Source of the DNA: Actinomycetes bacterium
GTDB lineage: Bacteria > Actinomycetota > Acidimicrobiia > Acidimicrobiales > Microtrichaceae
Length of the DNA: 34,037 nt
NCBI GenBank assembly: GCA_030621865.1
Contig: JAUXGW010000007.1
Location: forward strand, 1 to 34,037
Direction of reading: 5' to 3'
Position 1 is the first letter of the stretch; each line of letters begins with the position of its first letter. The position numbers were made by a program, and so were the translations under genes. The notes beneath the pieces are model-generated. The model had not been told where the DNA came from. It saw nothing but the letters and a program-made list of their open reading frames with translations, and ran no database searches. This document shows, piece after piece, positions 1-9,160 of this stretch.

Positions 1-1
1 G

Positions 2-97
2 GGTCGCACCGGCAAGACCTTCGCCTACACACTCGACGGCAGCAAGGACACGGGCAACAGGAGAACCCTTCTCAGGTGGATTCCGCTACGAACCTGA
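2..97 (+). CDS. 3' end of an unidentified gene (partial)
   Basis: An open frame enters from outside the window and ends at a TGA at 95-97, leaving 31 codons. Most third positions are C or G, as in the window's real genes, and the translated tail is basic and ends IPLRT. It converges on the pyrophosphatase gene, whose stop is at 113, which is a sensible gene arrangement. Too little is present to assign a family. A longer + frame through this region runs on into the antisense of hppA and is a shadow. Confidence 0.4.
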   Translation, partial: GRTGKTFAYTLDGSKDTGNRRTLLRWIPLRT

Positions 98-125
98 CCT
101 CGGAGACCTTCGTCAGACCGAGGTC
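96..125. terminator. Inverted repeat between convergent genes, possible terminator
   Basis: GACCTCGG (96-103) pairs with CCGAGGTC (118-125) around a 14-nt loop. It lies between the stop of the partial + gene and the hppA stop and overlaps both ends slightly. There is no clear T-run on either side, so a bidirectional terminator role is inferred from position only. Confidence 0.35.
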
Positions 126-2473
126 TCCACGGGAACCTCTTCCTCGCTGCCGAAGTCAGTGCCTTCCCTCTTGGAGAAGATCACTGATCCGAGCACGACC
201 AACAGCGCCGCGGCGGCCACAGCAAACCTGAGGTCATTGTCACCCAGGGAGATGATCGCCGGCAGGATCAGGAGGGACACAAGGTTCATCACCTTGATCA
301 GTGGGTTGATGGCCGGTCCGGCAGTGTCCTTGAACGGGTCACCGACCGTGTCACCGATCACAACGGCTGTGTGGGAATCACTGCCCTTGCCGCCGAGATT
401 GCCTTCCTCCACGTACTTCTTGGCATTGTCCCAGGCTCCGCCGGAGTTCGACAGGAAGTTCGCCATCAGCGCGCCCACCACGATTGTGGCGGCCAGATAC
501 CCGCCAAGGGCGAACGCACCAAGGCCGAATCCGACAACCACGGGCATGAGGACCGCCAACAGAGCCGGTGTGGTCAGTTCTCGCAGTGCTGCTCCGGTGC
601 AGATGTCGATGACCGGGCCATAATCCGGCTTCTCCGTGTAATCCATGATCCCGGGTTTCTCCCGGAACTGGCGGCGTACTTCCCTCACCACGATTCCGGC
701 GGTCCGTCCGACGGCCAGAATGGCCAGAGACGAGAACAGGAACACCACGATGCCACCAATGAGGGCACCGGCGAAGGTCTTCGGATCGGCGATGTTGATC
801 GAGATCGCATTGAACGCCGCCTCCACATTCTTGGCCTCGATGGCCCCGAGGAGTTTGTCGCCCGACTGGGCGATGGTCTCGCGGTAGGAGGCGAACAGCG
901 CCACGGCAGCAATAACTGCCGAGCCGATCGCAAAACCCTTTGTTACAGCCTTTGTGGTGTTGCCCACGGTGTCGAGGCCGTCGAGGATCTTCACGGTTTC
1001 ACCTTCGGAGATGTCGCTCATCTCCGCTATGCCCTGTGCATTGTCGGCGATCGGACCGAACGTGTCCTCGGCAACCACGATGGCGGTGGTGGACAACATG
1101 CCGATGCCGATGAGGGCAACCATGTAGAACGCGAACAGGCTCGATCCGCCACTGAGGCCGAGGCCCACGAGGATGGCGATCGCAATCGCCAGAACGGCCC
1201 ACACAGCGGACTCCATGCCGGAGGAAACTCCGGAAAGGATCACAGTTGCTGCACCGGTGCGGCTGGACTCTGCAATGTCACGCACAGGCCTGAACTGGCT
1301 GGAGGTGAAGTACTGCGTGATACGACTGGCCACCTGGCCGAGGATCACTCCGACCACAATGGCGAGGAACATACGAAGGCCGACGTTGGAAATTGAGGCG
1401 CCTGCGGGGTCGCCAACGTAACCGAACGCGAGGATCGCGGCTCCCACCAGGGAGATCGCCGAAGCGATGTTGAGACCCCGGTTGATGGGCTTCAGCGCGT
1501 CGGTTTCACCCGGACGGGCCTTCACGGTGTAGATCGCGATCAGTGATGCGATGAGGCCAATCGCCATCATTGCCAGCGGGAAGACCAGGCCACGAGCCGC
1601 ACGGCCCGGGCCGATTCCGATCGCTCCGAACGCGGTCACGCCCAGAATGATGTTGGCCACGAGGATCACGCCGAATGACTCGAAGAGGTCAGATGCCATA
1701 CCAGCACAGTCACCGACATTGTCACCAACGTTGTCCGCGATGGTGGCCGGGTTGCGGGCATCATCCTCGGGAATGCCGGCTTCGACCTTTCCAACGAGGT
1801 CAGCACCCACATCGGCTGCCTTGGTGAAGATGCCGCCGCCGACACGCAGGAAAAGGGCGAGGAGTGAACCACCGAAGCCGAATCCGATCAGGATTGCGGA
1901 GGCGGTGTTCTGGAAGAGCATCACGATCAGGGTGGCTCCGAGGAGACCCAGACCTGCGGTGAACAGACCAACGGTTCCGCCCGTGCGAAACGCCACCTGC
2001 ATGGCGTTGTTCATGGATCCTTCACGCGCCGCCTGCGCCGTGCGCACGTTGGCCTTGGTGGCCAGCCACATGCCGGTGAAACCTATGAAACCGGAGAAAG
2101 CCGCGCCCATGATGAAGGCCAGGGTGCGGAACGTTCCGGATTGCCAACGAGTCAGACCGTCGGCAACCGCCTCTGGCAGCAGTGGATTCAGAATCGTGGT
2201 GGACGTGAGGAAAACCACGATCGCCACCGGCACCACGATCACCACGATGGTGCGGAACTGACGCTTGATGTACGCCATGGCACCCACATGAACGGCATCG
2301 GAAACCTCATTCATCTGTTCGGTGCCGGTGTCCTTGGCCAGCACACCCTGCATCATCAGGTATCCGACAACCAGTGCCAACACTGAAACAACAGCGCAGA
2401 AGATCAGCAAGGACCATTCCTTGCTCCCCAGTACGAAGTTCTGGTAACCGCCCTCGGCGAGCATCTGAATCAT
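113..2473 (-). CDS. hppA: Membrane-bound proton-translocating pyrophosphatase, K+-independent type
   Basis: This 786-aa polytopic protein has the hallmarks of membrane pyrophosphatases, which hydrolyse PPi to two phosphates and pump H+ across the cytoplasmic membrane. The substrate-site loop DVGADLVGKVE is at about residues 221-231, followed by DNVGDNVGDCAG at 247-258. A second acidic motif, DTVGDPFKDTAGPAIN, lies near the C-terminus. The subfamily is readable: in GNTTKAVTKG, K508 and T511 occupy the positions that distinguish K+-independent enzymes (Lys/Thr) from K+-dependent ones (Ala/Gly). Length is usual for bacterial forms. The start has a good GAGGG ribosome site 7 nt upstream. It follows the UPF0182 gene on the same strand after about 130 bp, so it probably has its own promoter. 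The pumped ion is inferred as H+ from the subfamily. Confidence 0.97.
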   Translation of the reverse strand: MIQMLAEGGYQNFVLGSKEWSLLIFCAVVSVLALVVGYLMMQGVLAKDTGTEQMNEVSDAVHVGAMAYIKRQFRTIVVIVVPVAIVVFLTSTTILNPLLPEAVADGLTRWQSGTFRTLAFIMGAAFSGFIGFTGMWLATKANVRTAQAAREGSMNNAMQVAFRTGGTVGLFTAGLGLLGATLIVMLFQNTASAILIGFGFGGSLLALFLRVGGGIFTKAADVGADLVGKVEAGIPEDDARNPATIADNVGDNVGDCAGMASDLFESFGVILVANIILGVTAFGAIGIGPGRAARGLVFPLAMMAIGLIASLIAIYTVKARPGETDALKPINRGLNIASAISLVGAAILAFGYVGDPAGASISNVGLRMFLAIVVGVILGQVASRITQYFTSSQFRPVRDIAESSRTGAATVILSGVSSGMESAVWAVLAIAIAILVGLGLSGGSSLFAFYMVALIGIGMLSTTAIVVAEDTFGPIADNAQGIAEMSDISEGETVKILDGLDTVGNTTKAVTKGFAIGSAVIAAVALFASYRETIAQSGDKLLGAIEAKNVEAAFNAISINIADPKTFAGALIGGIVVFLFSSLAILAVGRTAGIVVREVRRQFREKPGIMDYTEKPDYGPVIDICTGAALRELTTPALLAVLMPVVVGFGLGAFALGGYLAATIVVGALMANFLSNSGGAWDNAKKYVEEGNLGGKGSDSHTAVVIGDTVGDPFKDTAGPAINPLIKVMNLVSLLILPAIISLGDNDLRFAVAAAALLVVLGSVIFSKREGTDFGSEEEVPVETSV

Positions 2474-2606
2474 TCTTGATCCCTCATAGTCAATGAGACC
2501 AGCGTCGGCGCGGCGAATGCCCGGCCCAACGAATGGTCGATTTCATGCGCAAGTTCAGCCGTTCACAAGGTCCGCGTCAAAACCGCTACCTGTCGGGAAG
2601 GTTTGC

Positions 2607-5564
2607 TCAGCCCGAGCTGCCGTCCAGAGCTGCCAGCGCAGACTTCAGAAGTACCCTCGCCTCGTCAACCAGGCTGTCGTATTCACCGAGGTCCCCGTTG
2701 GCCAGTGCTTCGTCGGCCTTGGTGAACAATCTGTCGGCTTGTGCGAGCAATTCCTCGGGTGTGCCGTCGACCGGATCGATGGTGGTTTCCGGAGGTGTGG
2801 TGGTTTCAGGATCCGTGGTGTCCGCTGCCGCAGGATCAGGCGCGTCCGGATCTGTGTTGATACCCACCTCACCCGACTCATCGGTTTCGAACATGTCATC
2901 GATCGCTTCTTCAAGGGTGCTGCCGAAGCCCACCAGTCCACCTGAAGTCACCGCCACGCGCTGCAGCGTGTTCAGGCCGCTGTTCTCCTGCCGCGCGTAG
3001 ACCGGGCGCACATACAGCAACGAGTCACTGAACGGCAGTATGAGGAGATTGCCGAACTGAACCGACGATCCACGCTGGCCAACCACAGTCTGGTACTGGG
3101 ACACCGGTGGATAGGTGGAAATCTTCTCGCTGGCCTGAAGGGTGCCGTCAACGCGGGTGGCGGCACCGGTCTCGGGATCATCTCTGGCGCTGATCACCAC
3201 CTCGGACAGTTGACCGTATGTTCCCGGGTCATTGTCCGCCACCATGATCGCAGTGAGGTTTCGGCCGCTGTCATCGCTGGAAGCCAGCACGAACGGCCGC
3301 GTGAGCACGAACTCCGGTTCCTCACCGGGTTCAAGCTCGATCATCTGGTAGTAGGGATCAATCCTGCCGAATTGCTGAGTACCGGATTCTGTTCCGTCTG
3401 CATTGGCGGCAACTGCTGCAACCGGCGACGCGTCGGAGGGCGGAGCCTGGGCGATGCTCCAGCGGTCGCTGTTGCTGAAGAATGTTGCCGGAACGTCCTG
3501 ATGATAACGGCCCCACAGCTCGGTCTGGGTCTTGAACAATCCCTCCGGATAACGAAGATGCTCGGCGAGTGGAGCGGGCATGTCCTCGGAGAAGAGATCA
3601 GGGAAGGCTTTGGCGTAAGCCCGCACGATCGGATCCTCCTCCCCGTACAGCGTGTCTGAGAGATAGAGATCCACGGTGCCGTCGTAGGCATCCACAACGG
3701 CCTTCACCGAGTTGCGCAGATAGTTGAACGTGCCGAGTTCAGCTTCACCAATCGCGGCGCCATCGAGCGTCTGCGCGTAGGGATAGTTGGTCGTGCTCGT
3801 GTAGCCATCGAGCACATACACGATTCGACCATCCACAAGGACCGGGTAGGGATCACCCGCCACTTCGAGGAACGGAGCAATCGTCTTGACTCGTTCAACC
3901 GCATCCCTTTGGTAGATCACCTTCGAATCATCGGTGAGCAAGTCGGATATCAGTGGGTCGATCTCACCGAACCTCAACGAGAACGCCGCCTTGCGGAAGA
4001 AGGAGTTCACCGGCACTCCGGTGCTGCCCTCATAGATCGTTGTGAGGTCGTCGGAACTCAACTCCTGCTGATCGGTACCCACGATGGAGTAGCCCTCCAT
4101 ACCTTCGCCGACGTAGATCTCCGGCCGATCGAGCGCACCAATGTCGCGAACGCGCGCAGGGATGTCACCAACGATGAAATCCGGTTCGCCACGCGAATTC
4201 GATGTGTTCGCAGGTGCTGCTGCCACCGCATAACCGTGGGTGAAAACGAGATGGGTCTTCTCCCACGTGGGTGATTCGACTCCCGACAGCTTCAGCTCGC
4301 GAGAGCTGATGATCGTGGGTGTCTTCGTGGTGGGATCCTCGGAGTCCATCGAGTAGCGATCCACGTCGACGTCTTTGAACGAGTAGTACTCGCGTCCGAA
4401 CTCGAGGGCTTGAATGGTCGGCTTGATGAGCGCGGGATCCAGCAACCGGGCATTGTCAAGGTTGGATTGCTGGCCTTCAAGATCTTCCCGCGTGAGGTCG
4501 GGGTCGTAGTTGAGGTCGGACGTCTCCACATCGCTGATGCCCATTGCAGTTCGCGTGGCCGAGATGTTCCTCTCGATGTATGGCTCTTCCTTGTTCAACT
4601 CCGCGGGCGAAACCTGGAACCTCTGAACGAATGCGGGATAGATGGCTGCCACCACCACCGAGGTGATCGCCCACAACGCAATCGCCATGGCAGGAAGCAT
4701 CCAGCCTCGCCGCCGGATGTTGATCACGAACAACAGCGCCGCAAAAAGGGCCACAAGTATGAGCAGTTGAAGGGCCGGAAGGGTGGCGTTCACCGCTGTG
4801 TATCCGGCGCCGTCGAAGGGATCCCTCTGCTGGAACGTCAGCTCGAAGCGCTGGAGCCAGTAGTCGGCAGCCTTGGTGAGGGCCAGCAGCGCCAGGAGGA
4901 CTGAAAGGTGGGCCTTGGCCGTGGAGGACATGCGCTCACCCTTGTTCTGAATCCTGATGGCTCCGTTCAGGTAGTAGAGGGCCAGGACCAGGGCAATCGT
5001 CACCAGCAGGAATCCGAACAGCCAGTCGACCACCAGCGACAGGAAAGGCAACTTGAACACGTAGAAACCGATATCGGTGTTGAACTGTGGGTCGGAAACC
5101 CCGAACGAACCACCCATCCTGAACAGGATCCAGTTCTGCCACTCTCCGGCTGCACTGATCCCGGGGATCAATGCAACACCAAGGCTGACCAACACGATCA
5201 ACAAACGCTGGCGCCCACCGACGGCGCTCTGATAACGCTCCAGAACCTCATCATCCATCGAGATCGACTTGAGGGATGGAGTGAACTTCTCCGTCAGCAG
5301 CAGGTTGATCACCGCGATGAGGAAGAAGATGACCGTGGCGGCCACGGCCAAGCTGATCCGCGCCGACAGCAGGCGGGTCCAGATGGAGCCAAAATCGAGA
5401 TCGTCGAACCACAGGTAGTCAGTCCAGAAGGTGGCGATGGCTCGCATCGACATCGCGAGGACCACGATCACGCCGACGACGATCGCCAAGATCAGGCGGC
5501 CTCTACGACCTCCTCCCTTGGGTTTCTCCGGTTCGGCACGCGGCATGTCAGATGGGTAGCGCAC
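2607..5564 (-). CDS. UPF0182 family large membrane protein
   Basis: This 985-aa protein matches the actinobacterial/cyanobacterial UPF0182 family. A basic cytoplasmic N-terminus is followed by roughly seven hydrophobic helices in the first 330 residues. A large extracytoplasmic domain of about 550 residues follows, and the C-terminal tail is Asp/Thr/Pro-rich (residues about 890-930) and ends in a short helical segment. The molecular function of the family is unknown; no catalytic motif is visible. The start is GTG at 5564. There is no Shine-Dalgarno sequence, but a TTGACA / TATCGT promoter lies just upstream with the -10 only 8 nt from the GTG, which suggests a leaderless message. ATG at 5546 (residue 7) is the alternative. 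Confidence 0.93.
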   Translation of the reverse strand: MRYPSDMPRAEPEKPKGGGRRGRLILAIVVGVIVVLAMSMRAIATFWTDYLWFDDLDFGSIWTRLLSARISLAVAATVIFFLIAVINLLLTEKFTPSLKSISMDDEVLERYQSAVGGRQRLLIVLVSLGVALIPGISAAGEWQNWILFRMGGSFGVSDPQFNTDIGFYVFKLPFLSLVVDWLFGFLLVTIALVLALYYLNGAIRIQNKGERMSSTAKAHLSVLLALLALTKAADYWLQRFELTFQQRDPFDGAGYTAVNATLPALQLLILVALFAALLFVINIRRRGWMLPAMAIALWAITSVVVAAIYPAFVQRFQVSPAELNKEEPYIERNISATRTAMGISDVETSDLNYDPDLTREDLEGQQSNLDNARLLDPALIKPTIQALEFGREYYSFKDVDVDRYSMDSEDPTTKTPTIISSRELKLSGVESPTWEKTHLVFTHGYAVAAAPANTSNSRGEPDFIVGDIPARVRDIGALDRPEIYVGEGMEGYSIVGTDQQELSSDDLTTIYEGSTGVPVNSFFRKAAFSLRFGEIDPLISDLLTDDSKVIYQRDAVERVKTIAPFLEVAGDPYPVLVDGRIVYVLDGYTSTTNYPYAQTLDGAAIGEAELGTFNYLRNSVKAVVDAYDGTVDLYLSDTLYGEEDPIVRAYAKAFPDLFSEDMPAPLAEHLRYPEGLFKTQTELWGRYHQDVPATFFSNSDRWSIAQAPPSDASPVAAVAANADGTESGTQQFGRIDPYYQMIELEPGEEPEFVLTRPFVLASSDDSGRNLTAIMVADNDPGTYGQLSEVVISARDDPETGAATRVDGTLQASEKISTYPPVSQYQTVVGQRGSSVQFGNLLILPFSDSLLYVRPVYARQENSGLNTLQRVAVTSGGLVGFGSTLEEAIDDMFETDESGEVGINTDPDAPDPAAADTTDPETTTPPETTIDPVDGTPEELLAQADRLFTKADEALANGDLGEYDSLVDEARVLLKSALAALDGSSG

Positions 5565-5572
5565 AACGCACC

Positions 5573-5599
5573 ACGATAGAGCGTTGCGGCGCCTGTCAA
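5573..5599 (-). promoter_or_regulatory. Putative sigma70-type promoter of the UPF0182 gene
   Basis: On the minus strand TTGACA (5599-5594) and TATCGT (5578-5573) are separated by 15 nt, slightly short of the ideal spacing. The predicted transcription start falls on or within a few bases of the GTG at 5564, so translation may begin without a leader. This is a sequence match only. Confidence 0.5.
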
Positions 5600-5627
5600 T
5601 GCGCGACCTGCTCAGGCCTGCGAGGAA

Positions 5628-7904
5628 TCAGGTCCCGGGAGCAAGAATGCAGCGGCAGCCGGGATGCGCCGGCGGCCGATCGTCACCGGTGGGGAACTCG
5701 GCTCCACACATGATCATCCCCGCCAGGGAATTGTCCTCTGCATCCGAACACGGGATGCCACCGTTGTCCGGCACCCAGCGCCACTGTGCATCAGAACCGG
5801 CGGCAACCACGGTGCCTTCAGTGAATCCACAGATCGAAAGATCAGCCGCGTACTCCGGAACCGAGGTGCTCCGCATGTCGCGGTAGGACGCACGGAGGCG
5901 ATCCACGAGAGCGCTCGAGTCCTCGCCGTCCTCGTCGAGTTGCTCGAGAACTCCGCGCAACTGGATCCGTCGCAACTCGAACAGATCCTGAAGTCGGGTT
6001 TCCAGCGAAGCCGATAGCTGCTCGATGCGGAGATCAGGCTGGTCGGAGCCGGTCATCTCACACCACATCTGTGCTCCGGCAACGGCAGACAACAAGAACG
6101 AGTCACCAAGTGCATCAGCGAAGGTGGCCGGTTCCATCTGACCCATCAGGTCATCCAGATCGATACGCCCCCGCTTGACACGCCTGGCCCGGTCCAGAAC
6201 CGCATTCTGCTCATCGTTGATCAAACGCTTGAAGGCTCGGGCCATCAACTTTTCCGACGGAGCCAGCAATTCGTCGCGACGGTCCAGGATCTCGGAGTCA
6301 CCCTTGGGAGTCGGGGGAGCCAAGGTGGTCACCGAACCGTCGCCCTGCAATTCCGCCTCACCCTCATCCACACGGGCATCTTCCTCCCCGCCGACAAGCT
6401 CTGGCGCGAGGTCAATCACATCGGCCGGCAGCCGATCGGAGCCACCTGAGTGGTCGTCATCGCTGTCGTCGAGGTCACCAGGGCCATCAAGGTCATCGAG
6501 GTCATCCATCTCCTCGCTCTCACGCATCTTCTCGAAAATGTCATGGACAGAGGCATTCCCACCGGGTTCCCCATCACTCACACCCTCGAGAACCACCGCG
6601 TCCCCTGAGTCGACTTCGCTGCGCCCCGGCGCGCCGGCAGCTGCCGCGTCAGCTCCCTGATCTGCCGCTGAGCCCTCCGAGTTCGCAGGCACATCAGAAA
6701 CAGGCAGATCAGAGACAGGCCCGGACTTCGGAGAAGCCGGCGTTGCAGTCTCCGATGCCTCAGCGGATCCATCGCCGTCACCCTCCGGGACCGAGGGTTC
6801 AGTGTCGGCAGCTTCCGTGTCAACAGGTTCGTCTGCAGAGGTATCGAGGTCGGCAGCCAATCCATCGGCGAAGTTCTCCACGTCGTCGACCACTTCAGCC
6901 GATGCAGCGTCAGCAACACGTTGGGCCTCGACCTCAGAGCCGGCGACTTCAGCCAAGGTGTCCTCGAGACGTACCGACATCGTCTGGATCGACTCGACGA
7001 TCACTCCCCGGGCAGCACGAGCGGCCTCCATTTTCTGCTTCACCGTCCGTCGACGAGTTGCGAGATCCTGGAGTATGCGTTCCCGAACCTGTTTGGTTTC
7101 GGCCAACATCTCCCGGCCCCTGTCCCTGGCGGCCTCCACTTGGGCTGAGGCCTCTGAATTGGCGATCTCCAGATTCTGCTCAGCCTCAGCCTGAAGTTCT
7201 TCTGCGGAGCGTTCGGCTTCCAGGCGGATCGCAGTGGCTGCTTCCTCGGCGCGAGCGGTGTTCTCATCGAATATCGAACTGGCGGCAGCAATCAGTTCGT
7301 CGTGTCGACTCTGCGCATCCGAGATCAGGTCATCTGCCTTTTCCCCGGATCGCTCAGCCAATTCCGTTGCGGCCTGCCTACTGTCATCGAGCGTCTGATC
7401 CGCCAACTCCCTGGCATTGCTCAGTTCCGTCTCCGCTCGGGCCTTCGCCTCGGCAAGCATCACGGAGGCTTCCTCAACAGCGGTTTCCTTTGCGGCCGAG
7501 GCCAACTCCCAGGCCGCTTCTGTTTCACCCTGCAGCTTCTCCGCGGCCTCCTCGGCCTGGCTCTGCGCATCGGCGACGAAGGCCGCGGCCTCCTCGGAAG
7601 CTGCCGAACGAATTTCGGCCGACGCTTCACGGGCCGCAGAAATGACCCTCGCCGTCTGCGAACCGAGCATCTCGGTGACCTTCGCCTCATCGAGGTCTTC
7701 GGCAGACTCGAGACGACGACGCATATCATCGAGTTGCGCTGTCATGATCGAATCGCGTGACGCCCAGACTCGAAGGGCATCCTCCGCGCGTCCGAGGAGG
7801 GACCGGACCTGTGCCGGTTCGAGTCCTTTGCGGGTCCGCGTGAAGGTGGCTTGGGAAAGGTCCGACGGCTCGAGCTGTGGAGACTCAGGAAGGGCATCAC
7901 TCAT
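5628..7904 (-). CDS. DivIVA-like coiled-coil protein with a phage MuF-like C-terminal domain
   Basis: 758 aa with four visible parts. Residues about 19-45 resemble the DivIVA N-terminal signature (FTRTRKGLEPAQVRSLL, compared with the usual F-x-RGY-x3-V-x2-FL), which in DivIVA proteins binds curved or polar membrane. Residues about 50-330 are an Ala/Glu-rich heptad coiled coil. Residues about 335-520 are a highly acidic, low-complexity Asp/Glu/Ser/Pro linker. Residues about 530-758 are folded and end with WRW (708-710), C719, a Gly-rich turn, FPTGDD and PPAHPGCRC (744-752). That ending closely resembles phage minor head (SPP1 gp7 / Mu gpF) domains, which end in C-x2-C...FP-G...PPxHPxCRC; here the second Cys of the first pair is Ala722. 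No phage genes are nearby. The role is unknown; a cytoskeletal or envelope scaffold is an inference. The ATG has no ribosome site but has TAGCAT 7 nt upstream. Confidence 0.85.
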   Translation of the reverse strand: MSDALPESPQLEPSDLSQATFTRTRKGLEPAQVRSLLGRAEDALRVWASRDSIMTAQLDDMRRRLESAEDLDEAKVTEMLGSQTARVISAAREASAEIRSAASEEAAAFVADAQSQAEEAAEKLQGETEAAWELASAAKETAVEEASVMLAEAKARAETELSNARELADQTLDDSRQAATELAERSGEKADDLISDAQSRHDELIAAASSIFDENTARAEEAATAIRLEAERSAEELQAEAEQNLEIANSEASAQVEAARDRGREMLAETKQVRERILQDLATRRRTVKQKMEAARAARGVIVESIQTMSVRLEDTLAEVAGSEVEAQRVADAASAEVVDDVENFADGLAADLDTSADEPVDTEAADTEPSVPEGDGDGSAEASETATPASPKSGPVSDLPVSDVPANSEGSAADQGADAAAAGAPGRSEVDSGDAVVLEGVSDGEPGGNASVHDIFEKMRESEEMDDLDDLDGPGDLDDSDDDHSGGSDRLPADVIDLAPELVGGEEDARVDEGEAELQGDGSVTTLAPPTPKGDSEILDRRDELLAPSEKLMARAFKRLINDEQNAVLDRARRVKRGRIDLDDLMGQMEPATFADALGDSFLLSAVAGAQMWCEMTGSDQPDLRIEQLSASLETRLQDLFELRRIQLRGVLEQLDEDGEDSSALVDRLRASYRDMRSTSVPEYAADLSICGFTEGTVVAAGSDAQWRWVPDNGGIPCSDAEDNSLAGMIMCGAEFPTGDDRPPAHPGCRCILAPGT

Positions 7905-7957
7905 GATGGGGATGCTACGGAATCAGAGCCCTCCGATGAGGGACTTACCCTGAGAGT

Positions 7958-9160
7958 TCAGCCTGATGTGGCACCACGCAAGACAGATCCCGACGGATCC
8001 AGGTATTCCAGAGCTTCGGCAAGCGTCGCCACGGGCACCAGTTCCACTTCACCGTCGGCGATGCGCTCCATCTCGGAGATCTCGGCCGGGGATATGGATG
8101 CGGGATACAGGAGCACGTCCACGCCGTTGCGTTTCACGGTTGCGACCTTCTGGGTGACCCCGCCGATGAGGCCAACACCGCCACCGTCGAGAATCTCGCC
8201 GGTCACGGCCACATCGCGGTCGCCGGTCAGTGATCCCTCGGTGAGCCGATCGACGATCGCCAGGGACCAGGCGAGTCCTGCCGAAGGTCCCGTGACCCGT
8301 CCGGAGTCAACCTCAACCTCCACCGAAGATTCGATGCGGGGAGAAGCCGGTTGGATCTGCACTCCCAGGATCGGGCGAGGCTCTTCTTCTTCGGATGCGC
8401 CGAGAACAACGGTCTCCATGGTGGTTTCGACCGCTTCGGTTGCCGCGGACTCACCGTCGGATATCACCGTCCGCTCAACAGTTACCTCCACAGATTCACC
8501 CGGAACCCGCTGGGAGAGTGGCTCGGTGAGATCCGATGGCAAGGCCACGGCCTCGCCATCCAGTTCCACGATTGTGTCCCCGGGTGCCAGCACACCCTCC
8601 GCGGGACCTCCGTCGACCACGCCGACCACAACGGCCCCGTCTGCCGCGAATTCGGCTTCGTGACCGAGCGCGAGCAGTGCCTCCCGCGTGGCGATCAGCT
8701 TGGAGAAGTCCATGGCGTGCTGATTCACCTGCCGTGTTTCGTCCCGGCCCTGGGGGAACATCTCTTCCCGGGAACTGATTTCCCTGGCGTCGTCGAAGCT
8801 GCCACGGACAAGCCCGAACGGAGTTGCGTCATCAATGTGAACGGTGGTGAACAACACGTCGGTGTCGTCTTCGAAGGACTCCCCACCAATGATCTCCACC
8901 CGTTCTTCGGCGGACCGGACCGATCCGGGCCCGAGGATCACGTACGGGGTTGGAATGAACAAACCGCCAAGGAAGAAGCCGATCACAAGAACAAGGCCGA
9001 TTCCCCAGAACCACAATGACCGTCCGAACACTGTTCTGTGGCTCGCTCCGGGGATGGACTCGTCCTTTTCGACGGGCGCGTCCTGCCCTGTCGGGTCGGC
9101 GGACTCATCATTGGTTTCGTCAGGAGATACGCTTCCAGACGTCATGTCTGCGCTACTCAT
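7958..9160 (-). CDS. Membrane-anchored PDZ / Lon-type (S16) serine protease, YlbL-like
   Basis: 400 aa. A Ser/Asp-rich cytoplasmic N-terminus is followed by one transmembrane helix (about 49-68, SLWFWGIGLVLVIGFFLGGL). A conserved extracytoplasmic region comes next, then a PDZ domain (about 175-235, VVDGGPAEGVLAPGDTIVEL) and a Lon-like proteolytic domain from about 265. The Ser-Lys catalytic dyad is visible: S293 in TGPSAGL and K338 in GGVTQK. This architecture is the widespread YlbL/PDZ-Lon family, thought to cleave membrane or secreted proteins in a Lon-like but ATP-independent way; substrates are unknown. The start at 9160 has a purine-rich AGAAGAGAG just upstream. It overlaps the start of the divergent small gene by 17 bp. 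It precedes the DivIVA-like gene by 53 bp on the same strand. Confidence 0.9.
   Translation of the reverse strand: MSSADMTSGSVSPDETNDESADPTGQDAPVEKDESIPGASHRTVFGRSLWFWGIGLVLVIGFFLGGLFIPTPYVILGPGSVRSAEERVEIIGGESFEDDTDVLFTTVHIDDATPFGLVRGSFDDAREISSREEMFPQGRDETRQVNQHAMDFSKLIATREALLALGHEAEFAADGAVVVGVVDGGPAEGVLAPGDTIVELDGEAVALPSDLTEPLSQRVPGESVEVTVERTVISDGESAATEAVETTMETVVLGASEEEEPRPILGVQIQPASPRIESSVEVEVDSGRVTGPSAGLAWSLAIVDRLTEGSLTGDRDVAVTGEILDGGGVGLIGGVTQKVATVKRNGVDVLLYPASISPAEISEMERIADGEVELVPVATLAEALEYLDPSGSVLRGATSG

Noticed and set aside
371..1396. Long + strand open frame opposite hppA (341 codons)
   Set aside because: It is antisense to well-conserved hppA motifs, the translation is His/Gly/Arg-rich without structure, and high G+C makes long antisense frames common.
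5628..7904. Prophage remnant because of the MuF-like ending
   Set aside because: No terminase, portal, capsid, integrase or lysis gene surrounds it, and the rest of the protein is DivIVA-like coiled coil.
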